The notes under the pieces: generated by a model | What the model was told of the DNA's origin: nothing | What the model saw: only the letters and a program-made list of their open reading frames with translations | The model's database searches: none | Made by a program: the position numbers and the translations under genes | In this document: piece by piece, positions 16,504-23,920 of the stretch | How the letters are laid out: each line of letters starts with the position of its first letter | How positions within the stretch are numbered: the stretch's first letter is position 1 | Source of the DNA: Acidobacterium sp. | GTDB lineage: Bacteria > Acidobacteriota > Terriglobia > Terriglobales > Acidobacteriaceae | Assembly (NCBI GenBank): GCA_003166955.1 | Contig: PMUI01000046.1 | Span: 1-39,189 of the forward strand | Direction: 5' to 3' | Length of the DNA: 39,189 nucleotides

Positions 16504-16532
16504 TTGAAAGGCGCGGGGAAGGCGGTTACTAT
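16504..16532 (+). promoter_or_regulatory. Sigma-70-type promoter of rimP-nusA-infB
   Basis: TTGAAA (16504-16509), a 17-nt spacer and TACTAT (16527-16532). Predicted start near 16539, giving a leader of about 120 nt that carries two hairpins before rimP. It is the most complete -35/-10 pair in the window for a housekeeping operon. Confidence 0.7.
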
Positions 16533-16537
16533 AGGGG

Positions 16538-16609
16538 CAGACGAGTTTGTCTGGTTACGCGGTTGTGCGGGCCGGAGAGATGAGTGGGCGCGAGCCCACT
16601 TTTTATTTG
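16538..16609 (+). promoter_or_regulatory. rimP leader with hairpin plus U-tract attenuator
   Basis: The predicted transcript begins with a small hairpin CAGAC-GAGTTT-GTCTG (16538-16553). A second hairpin follows, AGTGGGC (16583-16589), GNRA loop GCGA and GCCCACT (16594-16600), then TTTTATTT. This is an intrinsic-terminator structure placed before the first gene of an operon encoding NusA, a termination factor. A leader terminator allowing NusA feedback is reported for some rimP-nusA operons, notably in Bacillus; a similar role here is inferred. Confidence 0.7.
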
Positions 16610-16657
16610 GTCTTTTTTCGGTGAGACGGCGGACTTTTCGGAGCGGTTTTTCACGGC

Positions 16658-17272
16658 ATGGCGTTCGATGCGGAACAGATACGAGCCACAGGACAGAGAG
16701 TGGCGGCGTCGCATGGGCTGGACGTGGTGGAGATCGAGTTTCTGGGGGGAGCGAAGCACCGGACGCTGCGCGTTTTTATCGAGAAGAACGCGGAGGAGCG
16801 GCGGAAGCTGGCGGAGGTCGAAGCGACTGCTAATGTCGGTGCGGATTCCGGACCGGGACTGAAGCAGGTTGCGAGCCTCGATCAGCTGGCGGGGGTGACG
16901 CATGAGGATTGCCTGGCGTTCAGCCGGGATTTTGGGACGGTGCTCGATGTGGAGGATTTGATTCCGGGCGGGGAGTACACGCTGGAAGTTTCGTCGCCGG
17001 GGCTGGACCGGAAGCTGCATGGGATCGAAGACTACCGGCGGTTTGCCGGAATGCTGGTCAAGGTGCAGACGTTTGAGCCGGTGGAGGGCAACCGGCACTG
17101 GTTGGGAAGGCTCACAGGGATTATTAATGAGGAGTCGGTAAGGCTGGCAGTGGAACGCAAGAGCGGTGCGCACAAGGGAAAGAGTTCAGAGCGCAGAGCT
17201 CAGAGCACAGAGCACGATGTGGAGATTGCGCTGGCGAATATTGAGAAGGCGCAGCTGGCGCCGGAGTTCTAA
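16658..17272 (+). CDS. rimP: Ribosome maturation factor RimP
   Basis: Cytosolic factor for 30S subunit maturation (S12 assembly). The 204-residue product is longer than the usual 150-170. It has the N-terminal domain (GLDVVEIEFLGGAKHRTLRVFIEK) with an insertion of about 30 residues before the conserved VTHEDCLAFSRDFGTVLDVED, then YTLEVSSPGLDRKL and the C-terminal Sm-like domain (FAGMLVKVQTFEP, RLTGIINEESVRL). Near the end, SSERRAQSTEH is encoded by a block of 7-nt repeats in frame (17182-17217), after which the normal ending IALANIEKAQLAPEF resumes. It is the first gene of the rimP-nusA-infB order common in bacteria. Confidence 0.95.
   Translation: MAFDAEQIRATGQRVAASHGLDVVEIEFLGGAKHRTLRVFIEKNAEERRKLAEVEATANVGADSGPGLKQVASLDQLAGVTHEDCLAFSRDFGTVLDVEDLIPGGEYTLEVSSPGLDRKLHGIEDYRRFAGMLVKVQTFEPVEGNRHWLGRLTGIINEESVRLAVERKSGAHKGKSSERRAQSTEHDVEIALANIEKAQLAPEF
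17182..17217. repeat. 7-nt repeat inside the rimP coding sequence
   Basis: Units AGAGTTC, AGAGCGC, AGAGCTC, AGAGCAC and AGAGCAC total 35 nt. The same motif follows msrQ and other genes between coding regions. It adds about 11-12 residues to RimP without breaking the frame. Confidence 0.8.
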
Positions 17273-17275
17273 AAA

Positions 17276-17358
17276 GCAGGGAACAGGGAACAGAGCGCGA
17301 ACGGCGAGCTAAGAAGCGGTTAGCTAAAGGGCGGTTAGCGGTGGAGCGGTCAGCGATG
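17276..17358. repeat. Heptamer tract followed by 15-nt tandem repeats after rimP
   Basis: CAGGGAA (twice) and CAGAGCG follow the rimP stop, then GCTAAGAAGCGGTTA, GCTAAAGGGCGGTTA, GCGGTGGAGCGGTCA and a partial unit. The two repeat families are joined here, between genes of one operon. No terminator is visible, so nusA is probably cotranscribed. Confidence 0.75.
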
Positions 17359-17444
17359 AATCAATCGGCGGTCGCTGGCACGACCCCCGGATGGCAAGGA
17401 TTATGACAACCATTTTGAATTTGAAACAGGGATAGAGAGAACCA

Positions 17445-19130
17445 ATGGCGAGTGTGCTTTACGACAGCATTGAGGCGTTGAGCAAGGATAAGGGCATCGA
17501 TCCGCAGATTGTGATTTCGGCGGTGGAGGATGCGATTGCGCTGGCTACGCGGAAGTATTACAAGACGCAGGAAAACATGCGGGCGGAGCTGGACAAGGAT
17601 TCGGGCGAGATCCGGGCGTACGTCTTTAAGACGGTGGTGGAGACGCCGGAGCTGATTGAGGACCCGGTGAATCAGATTGCGCTGGAGGAGGCGCGAGCGC
17701 TGGCGCCCGAGGTGGAAGTGGGCGGGGAGATCCGCTACTACAAGCCGACCGATGTACTGGGGCGGATTGCCGCGCAGATGGCGAAGCAGGTGATCTTCCA
17801 GAAGGTGCGCGAAGCGGAGCGGGATACGGTCTTCAACGAATATGCGCATCGCGTGGGCGAGGTGCTGAATGCAACGGTGAAGCGGCTGGAGCTGCAGGAT
17901 GTGATCTTCGACCTGGGCAAGGCGGAGGCGCGAATGCCGCGGCGGGAGCAGTCGCGGCTGGAGCAGTTCTCGGTGGGCGAGCGGGTGAGGGTGGTGCTGC
18001 AGCGGGTGGATCGTGCATCGCGCGGGCCGCAGGTGATTGTGTCGCGAGCGGCGCCGGAGCTGGTGCAGAGCCTGTTCCAGAGTGAGGTGCCGGAGATTTA
18101 CGACAACACGGTGACGATCCGGGCGATTGCGCGCGAGGCTGGAGAGCGGACGAAGATCGCGGTGATGTCGCGGGACAAGGACGTCGATCCGGTGGGTGCG
18201 TGCGTGGGCATGAAGGGCATGCGCGTGCAGTCGATTATTCGCGAGTTGCGCGGGGAAAAGATCGACATCATCGAGTTCAGCGAGGAGATCACGACGTTCG
18301 CGGAGAAGGCGCTGCAGCCGGCGAAAGTGAGCCGGGTCACGATCGCGGATCTGGAAGACAAGCAGCTGGAAGTGATTGTGGACGACACGCAGTTGTCGCT
18401 GGCGATCGGGAAGAAGGGGCAGAACGTGCGGCTGGCGGCGAAGCTGCTGGGCTGGAAGATCGACATCAAGAGCGAGGAAGAGAAGCGGCAGGAAGTGGAG
18501 CAGCAGATGACGGCGATGGCGGGTGCGACGGCCACGCCGATTGAGCAGGTAGGCGAGCTGGGCGAATCGATCATCCAAAAGCTGGTAGCGGCCGGAATTA
18601 CGACGGTGGAAGGGCTGGCCGATATGACGCCGGAGCAACTGGAGGAGATTCCAGGGATCGGCGAAAAGACTTTGGAGAAGATCAGCGTGGCGGTGCGGCA
18701 TTATTTTGGGCAGTACGAAGAGGGTGAGGAGCGGCCTGTGCCGCCGGTGGTTGAGGCGGCGGAAGGTGCTGAGGCTGCGGCGGAAGGCGGCGCTGAAGCG
18801 TCGACGGAAGCCAGTGCTGAAGCGGCTGCGCTGAAGGCGGAGGAGGCTTCGCTCGATGAGGAGATCGACGCACTGCAGCAGGATCTGACGCAGAGCGGCG
18901 AAGAGTCGGTGAGCGAAGATGGTTCGGGGCTGATCAACGATGAGGTGGCGGAAGAGCGCCTGGCGGAGGTCACCGAAGTCGGGCCGGATCTGGAGGAGGA
19001 AGGGGCGGAGTCGTTGGATCCCGGGCGCGAGGACGTGAGCGAAATGCTGGCCGAGCATGAGCCGAATCCAAAGTTGGACCTGGACGAGACGGTGCTTGAG
19101 GGGAACCTGGAAGAAGTGAAGGACGAGTAA
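17445..19130 (+). CDS. nusA: Transcription termination/antitermination factor NusA
   Basis: RNA-polymerase-associated factor that affects pausing, intrinsic termination and rRNA antitermination. The 561-residue product has the N-terminal RNAP-binding domain (about 1-130), an S1 domain (about 140-205, EQFSVGERVRVVLQRVD), two KH domains (about 205-350; GACVGMKGMRVQSIIRELRGEKIDI and LAIGKKGQNVRLAAKLLGW) and one helix-hairpin-helix unit (about 385-425, EGLADMTPEQLEEIPGIGEKTLE). A strongly acidic Glu/Ala-rich tail of about 130 residues follows. It resembles the acidic repeats of other NusA proteins in position but has low complexity. An AGAGAG site lies just before the ATG. Confidence 0.96.
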   Translation: MASVLYDSIEALSKDKGIDPQIVISAVEDAIALATRKYYKTQENMRAELDKDSGEIRAYVFKTVVETPELIEDPVNQIALEEARALAPEVEVGGEIRYYKPTDVLGRIAAQMAKQVIFQKVREAERDTVFNEYAHRVGEVLNATVKRLELQDVIFDLGKAEARMPRREQSRLEQFSVGERVRVVLQRVDRASRGPQVIVSRAAPELVQSLFQSEVPEIYDNTVTIRAIAREAGERTKIAVMSRDKDVDPVGACVGMKGMRVQSIIRELRGEKIDIIEFSEEITTFAEKALQPAKVSRVTIADLEDKQLEVIVDDTQLSLAIGKKGQNVRLAAKLLGWKIDIKSEEEKRQEVEQQMTAMAGATATPIEQVGELGESIIQKLVAAGITTVEGLADMTPEQLEEIPGIGEKTLEKISVAVRHYFGQYEEGEERPVPPVVEAAEGAEAAAEGGAEASTEASAEAAALKAEEASLDEEIDALQQDLTQSGEESVSEDGSGLINDEVAEERLAEVTEVGPDLEEEGAESLDPGREDVSEMLAEHEPNPKLDLDETVLEGNLEEVKDE

Positions 19131-19368
19131 AGCCAGGGAAGAGGGAACAGGGAACAGAAAAGCTGCTTCGGCTGGGGGTTGGCGCAAGTTCGCGCTGACA
19201 CTTCGCTCGAGATAACAACCGGAGCGGAGAATTCTCGGATGGAAGCGGGGATTGGGCCGCGAGGGAAGCGTTTTTCAGAGATAATGAATGAGTAAGCAGA
19301 CCCACAAGTCAGGAGTTGTCTTTATGAAGAAGTAAAGACCAGTGGGAGTTCTAACGACACGGGGACGG
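19131..19368 (+). other. nusA-infB gap: heptamer repeat and two mini-cistrons
   Basis: It begins with a 7-nt tract (CAGGGAA, GAGGGAA, CAGGGAA, CAGAAAA; about 19134-19162). Near the 3' end is ATG-AAG-AAG-TAA (19324-19335), with AGGAG 8 nt upstream, a better ribosome site than that of infB itself. A second mini-frame, ATG-AAT-GAG-TAA, starts at 19284. GATAAT at 19280-19285 is -10-like but lacks a spaced -35. The minicistrons could couple translation into infB. Confidence 0.4.
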
Positions 19369-22300
19369 ATGAGCACAGTTCGAATCAATGAATTAGCGCG
19401 AGAGCTGGAGGTCAAGAGCAGAGAGATTCTGGACGCTCTCACAGCTGTCGGGGTAACAGAGAAGAAGACACATTCGAGCTCGATCGAGACGGATGAAGCC
19501 GAGCGTGTGCGCGCGCACATTTTGAAGGGGCGCGGGGGAAGCAGCGCGCCGGGGTCGCGGCATGAGGCCGAGGTCAAGCCGAAGATCGACTGGTCGAAGG
19601 TGCACAGCGTGGGCGACGTGGCTCGCGCGATTCTCGAAAAGAAGCAGCAGGAGATGCATCCGGCACCGGCGAGGCCGGCAGCGCCCGCGGGGGCGACGCC
19701 GAGGCCTGCGGTGCAATCAGTGGCGAGTACTCCGACGGGAGCTACGCCGGGCATAACGGTGCCGAGACCAGCGACGCCGGTCGCGAGCCCCGCTGCCAGC
19801 GCAGCGGCGGCGAGCACGGCTGCGGAAACGAAGCCGGCAACTCCGGCGAAGAGAGTGATTATGCCGCAGCCGCGTCAGGCGCCTGCCATTGTGGCTGCGC
19901 CGCCGGCAGGGTCGGCACGCACGGGAGTGGTTGCTGCTCCTCCGCAGACGCCCGCGATTGCGGCGAAACCGCCAACAGGTCCGGTGGTGGCGCGGCCTCC
20001 AGTGGCTGCGGCGGCTGGGCCGAGTGCGGCGACAGAGGGACGGCCGGTCGCAGCAGCGCCGGCTGGAAGTGTGGTCGCGGCGAAGGCGCCGGTAGCGGCA
20101 TCCGCAGGACAGGTAGCGAGTCCGGCAGCGACGCCGGGCCCGGTGGTGACCGCGGCAGCAGCAGCGCAGGGAGTTCCTGCGCCGGATGCGCCGAAGGCAG
20201 CCGCGCCAGTACATCATATGGAAGCTGCAGCGCCGGCTCCGCCAGCAAGGCCAGAGCCGCCGGCGCCGCGTCGCGTGATTATGCCGCAGACGGGACCGCG
20301 TCCGGTTTACAGCGCACCGCCTCCAGCGCCTGTGGCAGCAGCGCCAGCGGCCGGACCTGGGCCAGGAGCAGGACCGGGCGTGATTCAGCGGGGCAGGCCG
20401 ATTTTCGATCGCAGGCCGTCTGGTGGACCGGGAGGTCCGCGGCCAGGCATGGGCGGGATGGGAGGTCCGGGAGGACCGGCGGGCGCACGGCGTCCGATGC
20501 ATCCGACGCGGTCTGCGCCGGGTGGCCCAGGAGGACCAGGACAGCGGCCGGGGATGGGAGCGCGTCCGGGATTCGGGGCGAGGCCAGGATTTGGGCAACG
20601 GCCGGGAATGGGTGGGGCGCCTGCGCTGCCGCCGCCGGGTGAAGCGCCGCGGCCGCAGCGTCCAGGACCGAGAGGGCGCGGACGTCCGCGTTACGAGAAG
20701 AGCAAAGAAGGTCCGATGAAGGGGTTTGCGCCGCCGTCGCGGATGGTAGCGCAGGTACCCACGGGACCGGTGCCGATCACGCGCACCATCACGGTGACGG
20801 AAGGCGTGAGCGTGAAGGATCTGGCGGAGAAGCTGGAAATCCGCGGCAAGGATCTGATCGCGACCCTGCTGATGAAGGGCGTATTTGTAACCGTCAACCA
20901 AACACTGGACGGGGAGCTGGTGAAGGAAGTGGCGGCGCAGTTCGGAGCGGATGTGCTGGTGATCAGCTTCGAGGACCAGATGGCGAACGAGGCCATGGAA
21001 AACATCCTGTCGACGGAAAACCCCGACGAGCTGGAAGTGACGCGGCCGCCGGTGGTGACGGTGATGGGACACGTCGATCACGGCAAGACGTCGCTGCTGG
21101 ACGCTATCCGCGAGACGGATGTGGCGGGGGGCGAGGCGGGCGGAATCACGCAGCACATCGGCGCGTACAAAGTGAAGATCGCCAAGGCGGATTCGCCGGC
21201 GTTTGGGCGCGAGATTGTGTTCCTCGATACGCCGGGCCACGAAGCGTTTACGCGAATGCGCGCGCGCGGGGCGAAGGTCACCGACATCGTTGTGATTGTG
21301 GTGGCGGCGGACGACGGTGTGATGCCGCAGACGCTGGAGGCGATCGATCACGCGAAGGCGGCGAACGTGCCCATGATTGTTGCGGTGAATAAGATCGATA
21401 AGCCCGAGGCGCAGCCGGATCGTGTGAAGAAGCAGTTGGGCGATCGCGGGCTGGTTCCGGAAGACTGGGGCGGCAGCACGGTGTTCGTCGACGTGTCGGC
21501 GAAGAAGCGGATCAATCTGGATCTGCTGCTGGAGATGATTTGTCTGGTGGCGGATATTCAGAACCTGAAGGCGACGCCGGAGCGTTCGGCGGTGGGCACT
21601 GTGATCGAAGCAAAGCTGGATCGTGGACGCGGTGCAGTCGCTTCGGTGCTGGTGCAGAACGGCACGCTGAAGAACCAGGACAACTTTGTCGTGGGGAACA
21701 CGTTCGGGAAAATTCGCGCCATGTTCGACGATCGTGGACGAATTGTGGAAGCAGCCGGGCCTTCGACGCCGGTGGAGATCGTCGGTCTGGAAGGTATGCC
21801 GGATGCGGGCGACACATTCCTGGTGGTGAGCGATCGCGACAAGGCGCGGGGCATCGGGCAGTATCGCAAGATGCGCGAACGCGAGGCGCAGCTGGCGAAG
21901 TCGTCACGCGTAACCCTGGAAGGATTGGCGGATTCGATCCACCAGGCGGGGATGAAGGAACTGCCACTGATCCTGAAGGGCGACGTGACGGGATCGGTGG
22001 AAGTGCTGGCCGACTCGCTGCAGAAGATGTCGACGGAGAAGGTGCGCATCAAGGTGATCCACAGCGGTGTGGGTGCGATTACCGAGAGCGACGTTCTGCT
22101 GGCGTCGGCGTCGAACGCGATCATCATCGGGTTCAACGTGCGGCCGGAGCGCAAGGTCGCCGATCTGGCGGAGCAGGAAGAAGTGGAGATCCGGCTGCAC
22201 TCGATTATTTACGAGCTGCAGGACGAGATTCGCAAGGCAATGCTGGGCTTGCTGGAGCCGGTGTTCCGGGAGAACTTCCTGGGACGCGCGGAGGTGCTGA

Positions 22301-22575
22301 ACGTCTTCCGCATTCCGAAGGTAGGAACGATTGCTGGCTGCAGAGTGACGGATGGCGTGCTGCGGCGCGATTCCGAGGTTCGTTTAATGCGCGACGGCGT
22401 GCCGGTGTACAAGGGCAAGCTGACGTCGCTGAAGCGGTTCAAGGACGATGCAAAGGAAGTGACGAACGGCATGGAGTGCGGCGTCGGCATCTCGAACTTC
22501 ACCGATATTAAGGTGGGCGATACCGTTGAGGCGTTTGTTACGGAGAAGATTGCTGCGGAGCTGACGGCGTCCTGA
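19369..22575 (+). CDS. infB: Translation initiation factor IF-2
   Basis: GTPase that brings initiator fMet-tRNA to the 30S subunit and promotes subunit joining. The 1068-residue product starts with an IF2_N domain ([20 protein letters not shown]), then a linker of about 400 residues rich in Ala, Pro, Gly and Arg (including repeated RPG and GGPGGP motifs), a second IF2_N-like domain ([18 protein letters not shown]) and the G domain from about residue 560: [26 protein letters not shown] and a SAK motif. Domains II-IV complete the usual core. The ATG at 19369 is used (GGGGACGG before it); an in-frame GTG at 19342 is an alternative. A strong terminator follows. Confidence 0.96.
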   Translation: MSTVRINELARELEVKSREILDALTAVGVTEKKTHSSSIETDEAERVRAHILKGRGGSSAPGSRHEAEVKPKIDWSKVHSVGDVARAILEKKQQEMHPAPARPAAPAGATPRPAVQSVASTPTGATPGITVPRPATPVASPAASAAAASTAAETKPATPAKRVIMPQPRQAPAIVAAPPAGSARTGVVAAPPQTPAIAAKPPTGPVVARPPVAAAAGPSAATEGRPVAAAPAGSVVAAKAPVAASAGQVASPAATPGPVVTAAAAAQGVPAPDAPKAAAPVHHMEAAAPAPPARPEPPAPRRVIMPQTGPRPVYSAPPPAPVAAAPAAGPGPGAGPGVIQRGRPIFDRRPSGGPGGPRPGMGGMGGPGGPAGARRPMHPTRSAPGGPGGPGQRPGMGARPGFGARPGFGQRPGMGGAPALPPPGEAPRPQRPGPRGRGRPRYEKSKEGPMKGFAPPSRMVAQVPTGPVPITRTITVTEGVSVKDLAEKLEIRGKDLIATLLMKGVFVTVNQTLDGELVKEVAAQFGADVLVISFEDQMANEAMENILSTENPDELEVTRPPVVTVMGHVDHGKTSLLDAIRETDVAGGEAGGITQHIGAYKVKIAKADSPAFGREIVFLDTPGHEAFTRMRARGAKVTDIVVIVVAADDGVMPQTLEAIDHAKAANVPMIVAVNKIDKPEAQPDRVKKQLGDRGLVPEDWGGSTVFVDVSAKKRINLDLLLEMICLVADIQNLKATPERSAVGTVIEAKLDRGRGAVASVLVQNGTLKNQDNFVVGNTFGKIRAMFDDRGRIVEAAGPSTPVEIVGLEGMPDAGDTFLVVSDRDKARGIGQYRKMREREAQLAKSSRVTLEGLADSIHQAGMKELPLILKGDVTGSVEVLADSLQKMSTEKVRIKVIHSGVGAITESDVLLASASNAIIIGFNVRPERKVADLAEQEEVEIRLHSIIYELQDEIRKAMLGLLEPVFRENFLGRAEVLNVFRIPKVGTIAGCRVTDGVLRRDSEVRLMRDGVPVYKGKLTSLKRFKDDAKEVTNGMECGVGISNFTDIKVGDTVEAFVTEKIAAELTAS

Positions 22576-22612
22576 GAACAGGGAATAGGCAATAGGTAGT
22601 AGGGAGTAGTGA
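22576..22612. repeat. 7-nt repeat between the infB stop and its terminator
   Basis: Units CAGGGAA, TAGGCAA, TAGGTAG, TAGGGAG and TAGTGAA start 4 nt after the stop. All remain in phase up to the terminator stem. Confidence 0.7.
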
Positions 22613-22614
22613 AA

Positions 22615-22649
22615 AGCGCTCGGCGGATGCCGGGCGTTTTTTCTTTTTT
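22615..22649 (+). terminator. Intrinsic terminator of the rimP-nusA-infB operon
   Basis: CGCTCGGC, loop GGAT, GCCGGGCG (one G-U pair), then TTTTTTCTTTTTT. A near-identical copy occurs 552 bp further on. Confidence 0.92.
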
Positions 22650-22663
22650 AGATGAACGCAGCG

Positions 22664-23048
22664 TCAGTCCATATAGCTGAATTGCAGGTAAGGAATTGAG
22701 ATTTTGACGATGGAGTCCTTGTGGTCCTCCTCAAACCGGCCGCACTTCTGGTTGGCCTGCGGGGGGGCGCTCGAACTGGACATCCACCTTGAAGTACGGG
22801 CAATCGCGGCTGACGAAGGTGCGTTGCAGACCCGAGAACACGAGGCCGCCTTCGGTCCTGAAAACCTTGAGAAGGTCCGCTCTCGTCATGCCGGGTTTGA
22901 TAGTCTGCATTTCATTCATGACCTCGGTGACCCACTGCACATGATCCGGCCGCGCACATTTCTGGCTGGTCTGGGCATCTGTCGAAATCGTGTGAGTGCC
23001 TGCGAGGGCTGCACCTGCAATGAGCTGAAGAACTCGTCGCCGTTGCAT
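22664..23048 (-). pseudogene. Small exported protein, frameshifted at a run of seven C
   Basis: The frame from 23048 encodes a signal peptide (MQRRRVLQLIAGAALAG, cleavage near STDAQ) and a compact domain (VTEVMNEMQTIKPGMTRADLLKVFRTEGG, then RDCPYFKVDVQFE). It then crosses seven C residues (plus-strand G run 22761-22767) and ends early at 22731. With six C, the other frame continues as KCGRFEEDHKDSIVKISIPYLQFSYMD and stops at 22664, a protein-like ending of about 127 residues in total. Either the gene is broken, it varies by slippage, or the base call is wrong. GGAGG lies 4 nt before the ATG. The family is not recognised; function is unknown. Confidence 0.75.
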
Positions 23049-23166
23049 GGATCCTCCACAAAAACTTCCAGAGCCCGTGCGGAAATTAAAACAGGTTTAC
23101 AAAACATCCGGACAGCGTGACCGCCGCCAACCGAAGGGCCTCGGGCCTGGAGCATCTCGAGACCCG

Positions 23167-23201
23167 AGCGCTCGGCGGATGCAGGGCGCTTTTTCCTTTT
23201 T
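23167..23201 (+). terminator. Second copy of the infB terminator, with no upstream plus-strand gene
   Basis: This 35-nt element matches 22615-22649 with about four differences. The changes still allow a stem (AGCGCTC with GGGCGCT) followed by TTTTCCTTTTT. It has no plus-strand gene before it and lies upstream of the minus-strand small exported gene, so it looks duplicated. Confidence 0.7.
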
Positions 23202-23228
23202 GAAGTCGGCGGCGATTTGGATTCTGTT

Positions 23229-23543
23229 TTACTTACCGATTTCCTCCAGCATTCTCTGGCGGAGGAGGGAATTGACCTTGGTCTGGTAGCCGGTTCCCTT
23301 TGACTTTAGCCAGGCCAACACGTCCGCGTCGAGACGGATGGATACCGGCTGCTTGAGGGGACGGTACCACTTACCGCGGACGGCGCTTTTCCAGGCGCCA
23401 GGAGGAAGCTCGGGAATGTCGGAGGTATCGACGCGGCTTTCAGGCATCCGTACGAGGGCCTGAATTTCGCGTTTCTGGCGGGCGGTGAGGGGCTGCCCGG
23501 GCTTCAGCTCGTAGGTCGTTTTAGAATTCGTTTGCTTCTTCAT
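23229..23543 (-). CDS. brnA: BrnA-family antitoxin
   Basis: Antitoxin and DNA-binding repressor of the BrnTA type II module. The 104-residue product has a flexible, charged N-terminal part and the C-terminal ribbon-helix-helix-like BrnA motif: KQPVSIRLDADVLAWLKSKG followed by GYQTKVNSLLRQRMLEEI. The ATG at 23543 lies inside the end of brnT, overlapping by 23 nt, the toxin-first order that is typical of BrnTA. Translation is therefore probably coupled. Confidence 0.9.
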   Translation of the reverse strand: MKKQTNSKTTYELKPGQPLTARQKREIQALVRMPESRVDTSDIPELPPGAWKSAVRGKWYRPLKQPVSIRLDADVLAWLKSKGTGYQTKVNSLLRQRMLEEIGK

Positions 23544-23808
23544 ATTCGATTCGCTCCTGCCGGGTGACCTTTCGAGCCGAGATGATGCGGAGCCATTCCT
23601 CGCCTTCATCGATCACGGTATAGGCAAGGATCAGGAGCAAAGCGCCGTTGACCTTACCGATGGTGTGCCAACGTTGTTCGCCGTCGGTAACTCGATCCTG
23701 GCGAGTGATGTGCATGGGATCGAGAAATGCGCGAACGGCGGTTTCGAAGCTGACGCCGTGCTTCCTGCGATTACCGCGATTCTTTGCTTCGTCCCAGCTG
23801 AATCGCAT
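23521..23808 (-). CDS. brnT: BrnT-family toxin
   Basis: Toxin of the BrnTA module; the Brucella homologue has a RelE-like fold and inhibits translation as a ribonuclease. The 95-residue product has the hallmark start FSWDEAKNRGNRRKHGVSFETAVRAFLDP, then DGEQRWHTIGKVNGALLLILAYTV and the end LRIISARKVTRQERIEYEEA. The ATG at 23808 directly abuts a 12-bp palindrome. An upstream ATG (23847) would add residues encoded by the promoter and is rejected. The gene is expressed with brnA. Confidence 0.9.
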   Translation of the reverse strand: MRFSWDEAKNRGNRRKHGVSFETAVRAFLDPMHITRQDRVTDGEQRWHTIGKVNGALLLILAYTVIDEGEEWLRIISARKVTRQERIEYEEANEF

Positions 23809-23847
23809 CTGTATATACAGTATTGCGTGTACGCGGATTCGCGTCAA
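23809..23847 (-). promoter_or_regulatory. brnTA promoter with palindromic operator at the start codon
   Basis: On the minus strand: TTGACG (23847-23842), 17-nt spacer, AATACT (23824-23819), then the perfect palindrome CTGTATATACAG (23809-23820) immediately before ATG. The predicted start (about 23812) lies within the palindrome and leaves only a few leader bases. BrnA is the likely repressor, as autoregulation is known in this family. Confidence 0.65.
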
Positions 23848-23920
23848 TGCTGAAGTTTGGGTCAGGGCAGGTTGAGGATTTAAGGCGGGGAGGGGCGCCG
23901 GGTCAAGAAAAAATTGGATG

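Noticed and set aside
17361-19187. 608-codon minus-strand frame opposite nusA
   Set aside because: It is a His/Arg/Leu-rich shadow of nusA with no domain features.
19258-19285. Separate promoter for infB (TTGGGC and GATAAT)
   Set aside because: The spacing is 22 nt, too long for a standard promoter, and the -35 match is poor. Cotranscription with nusA is more likely.
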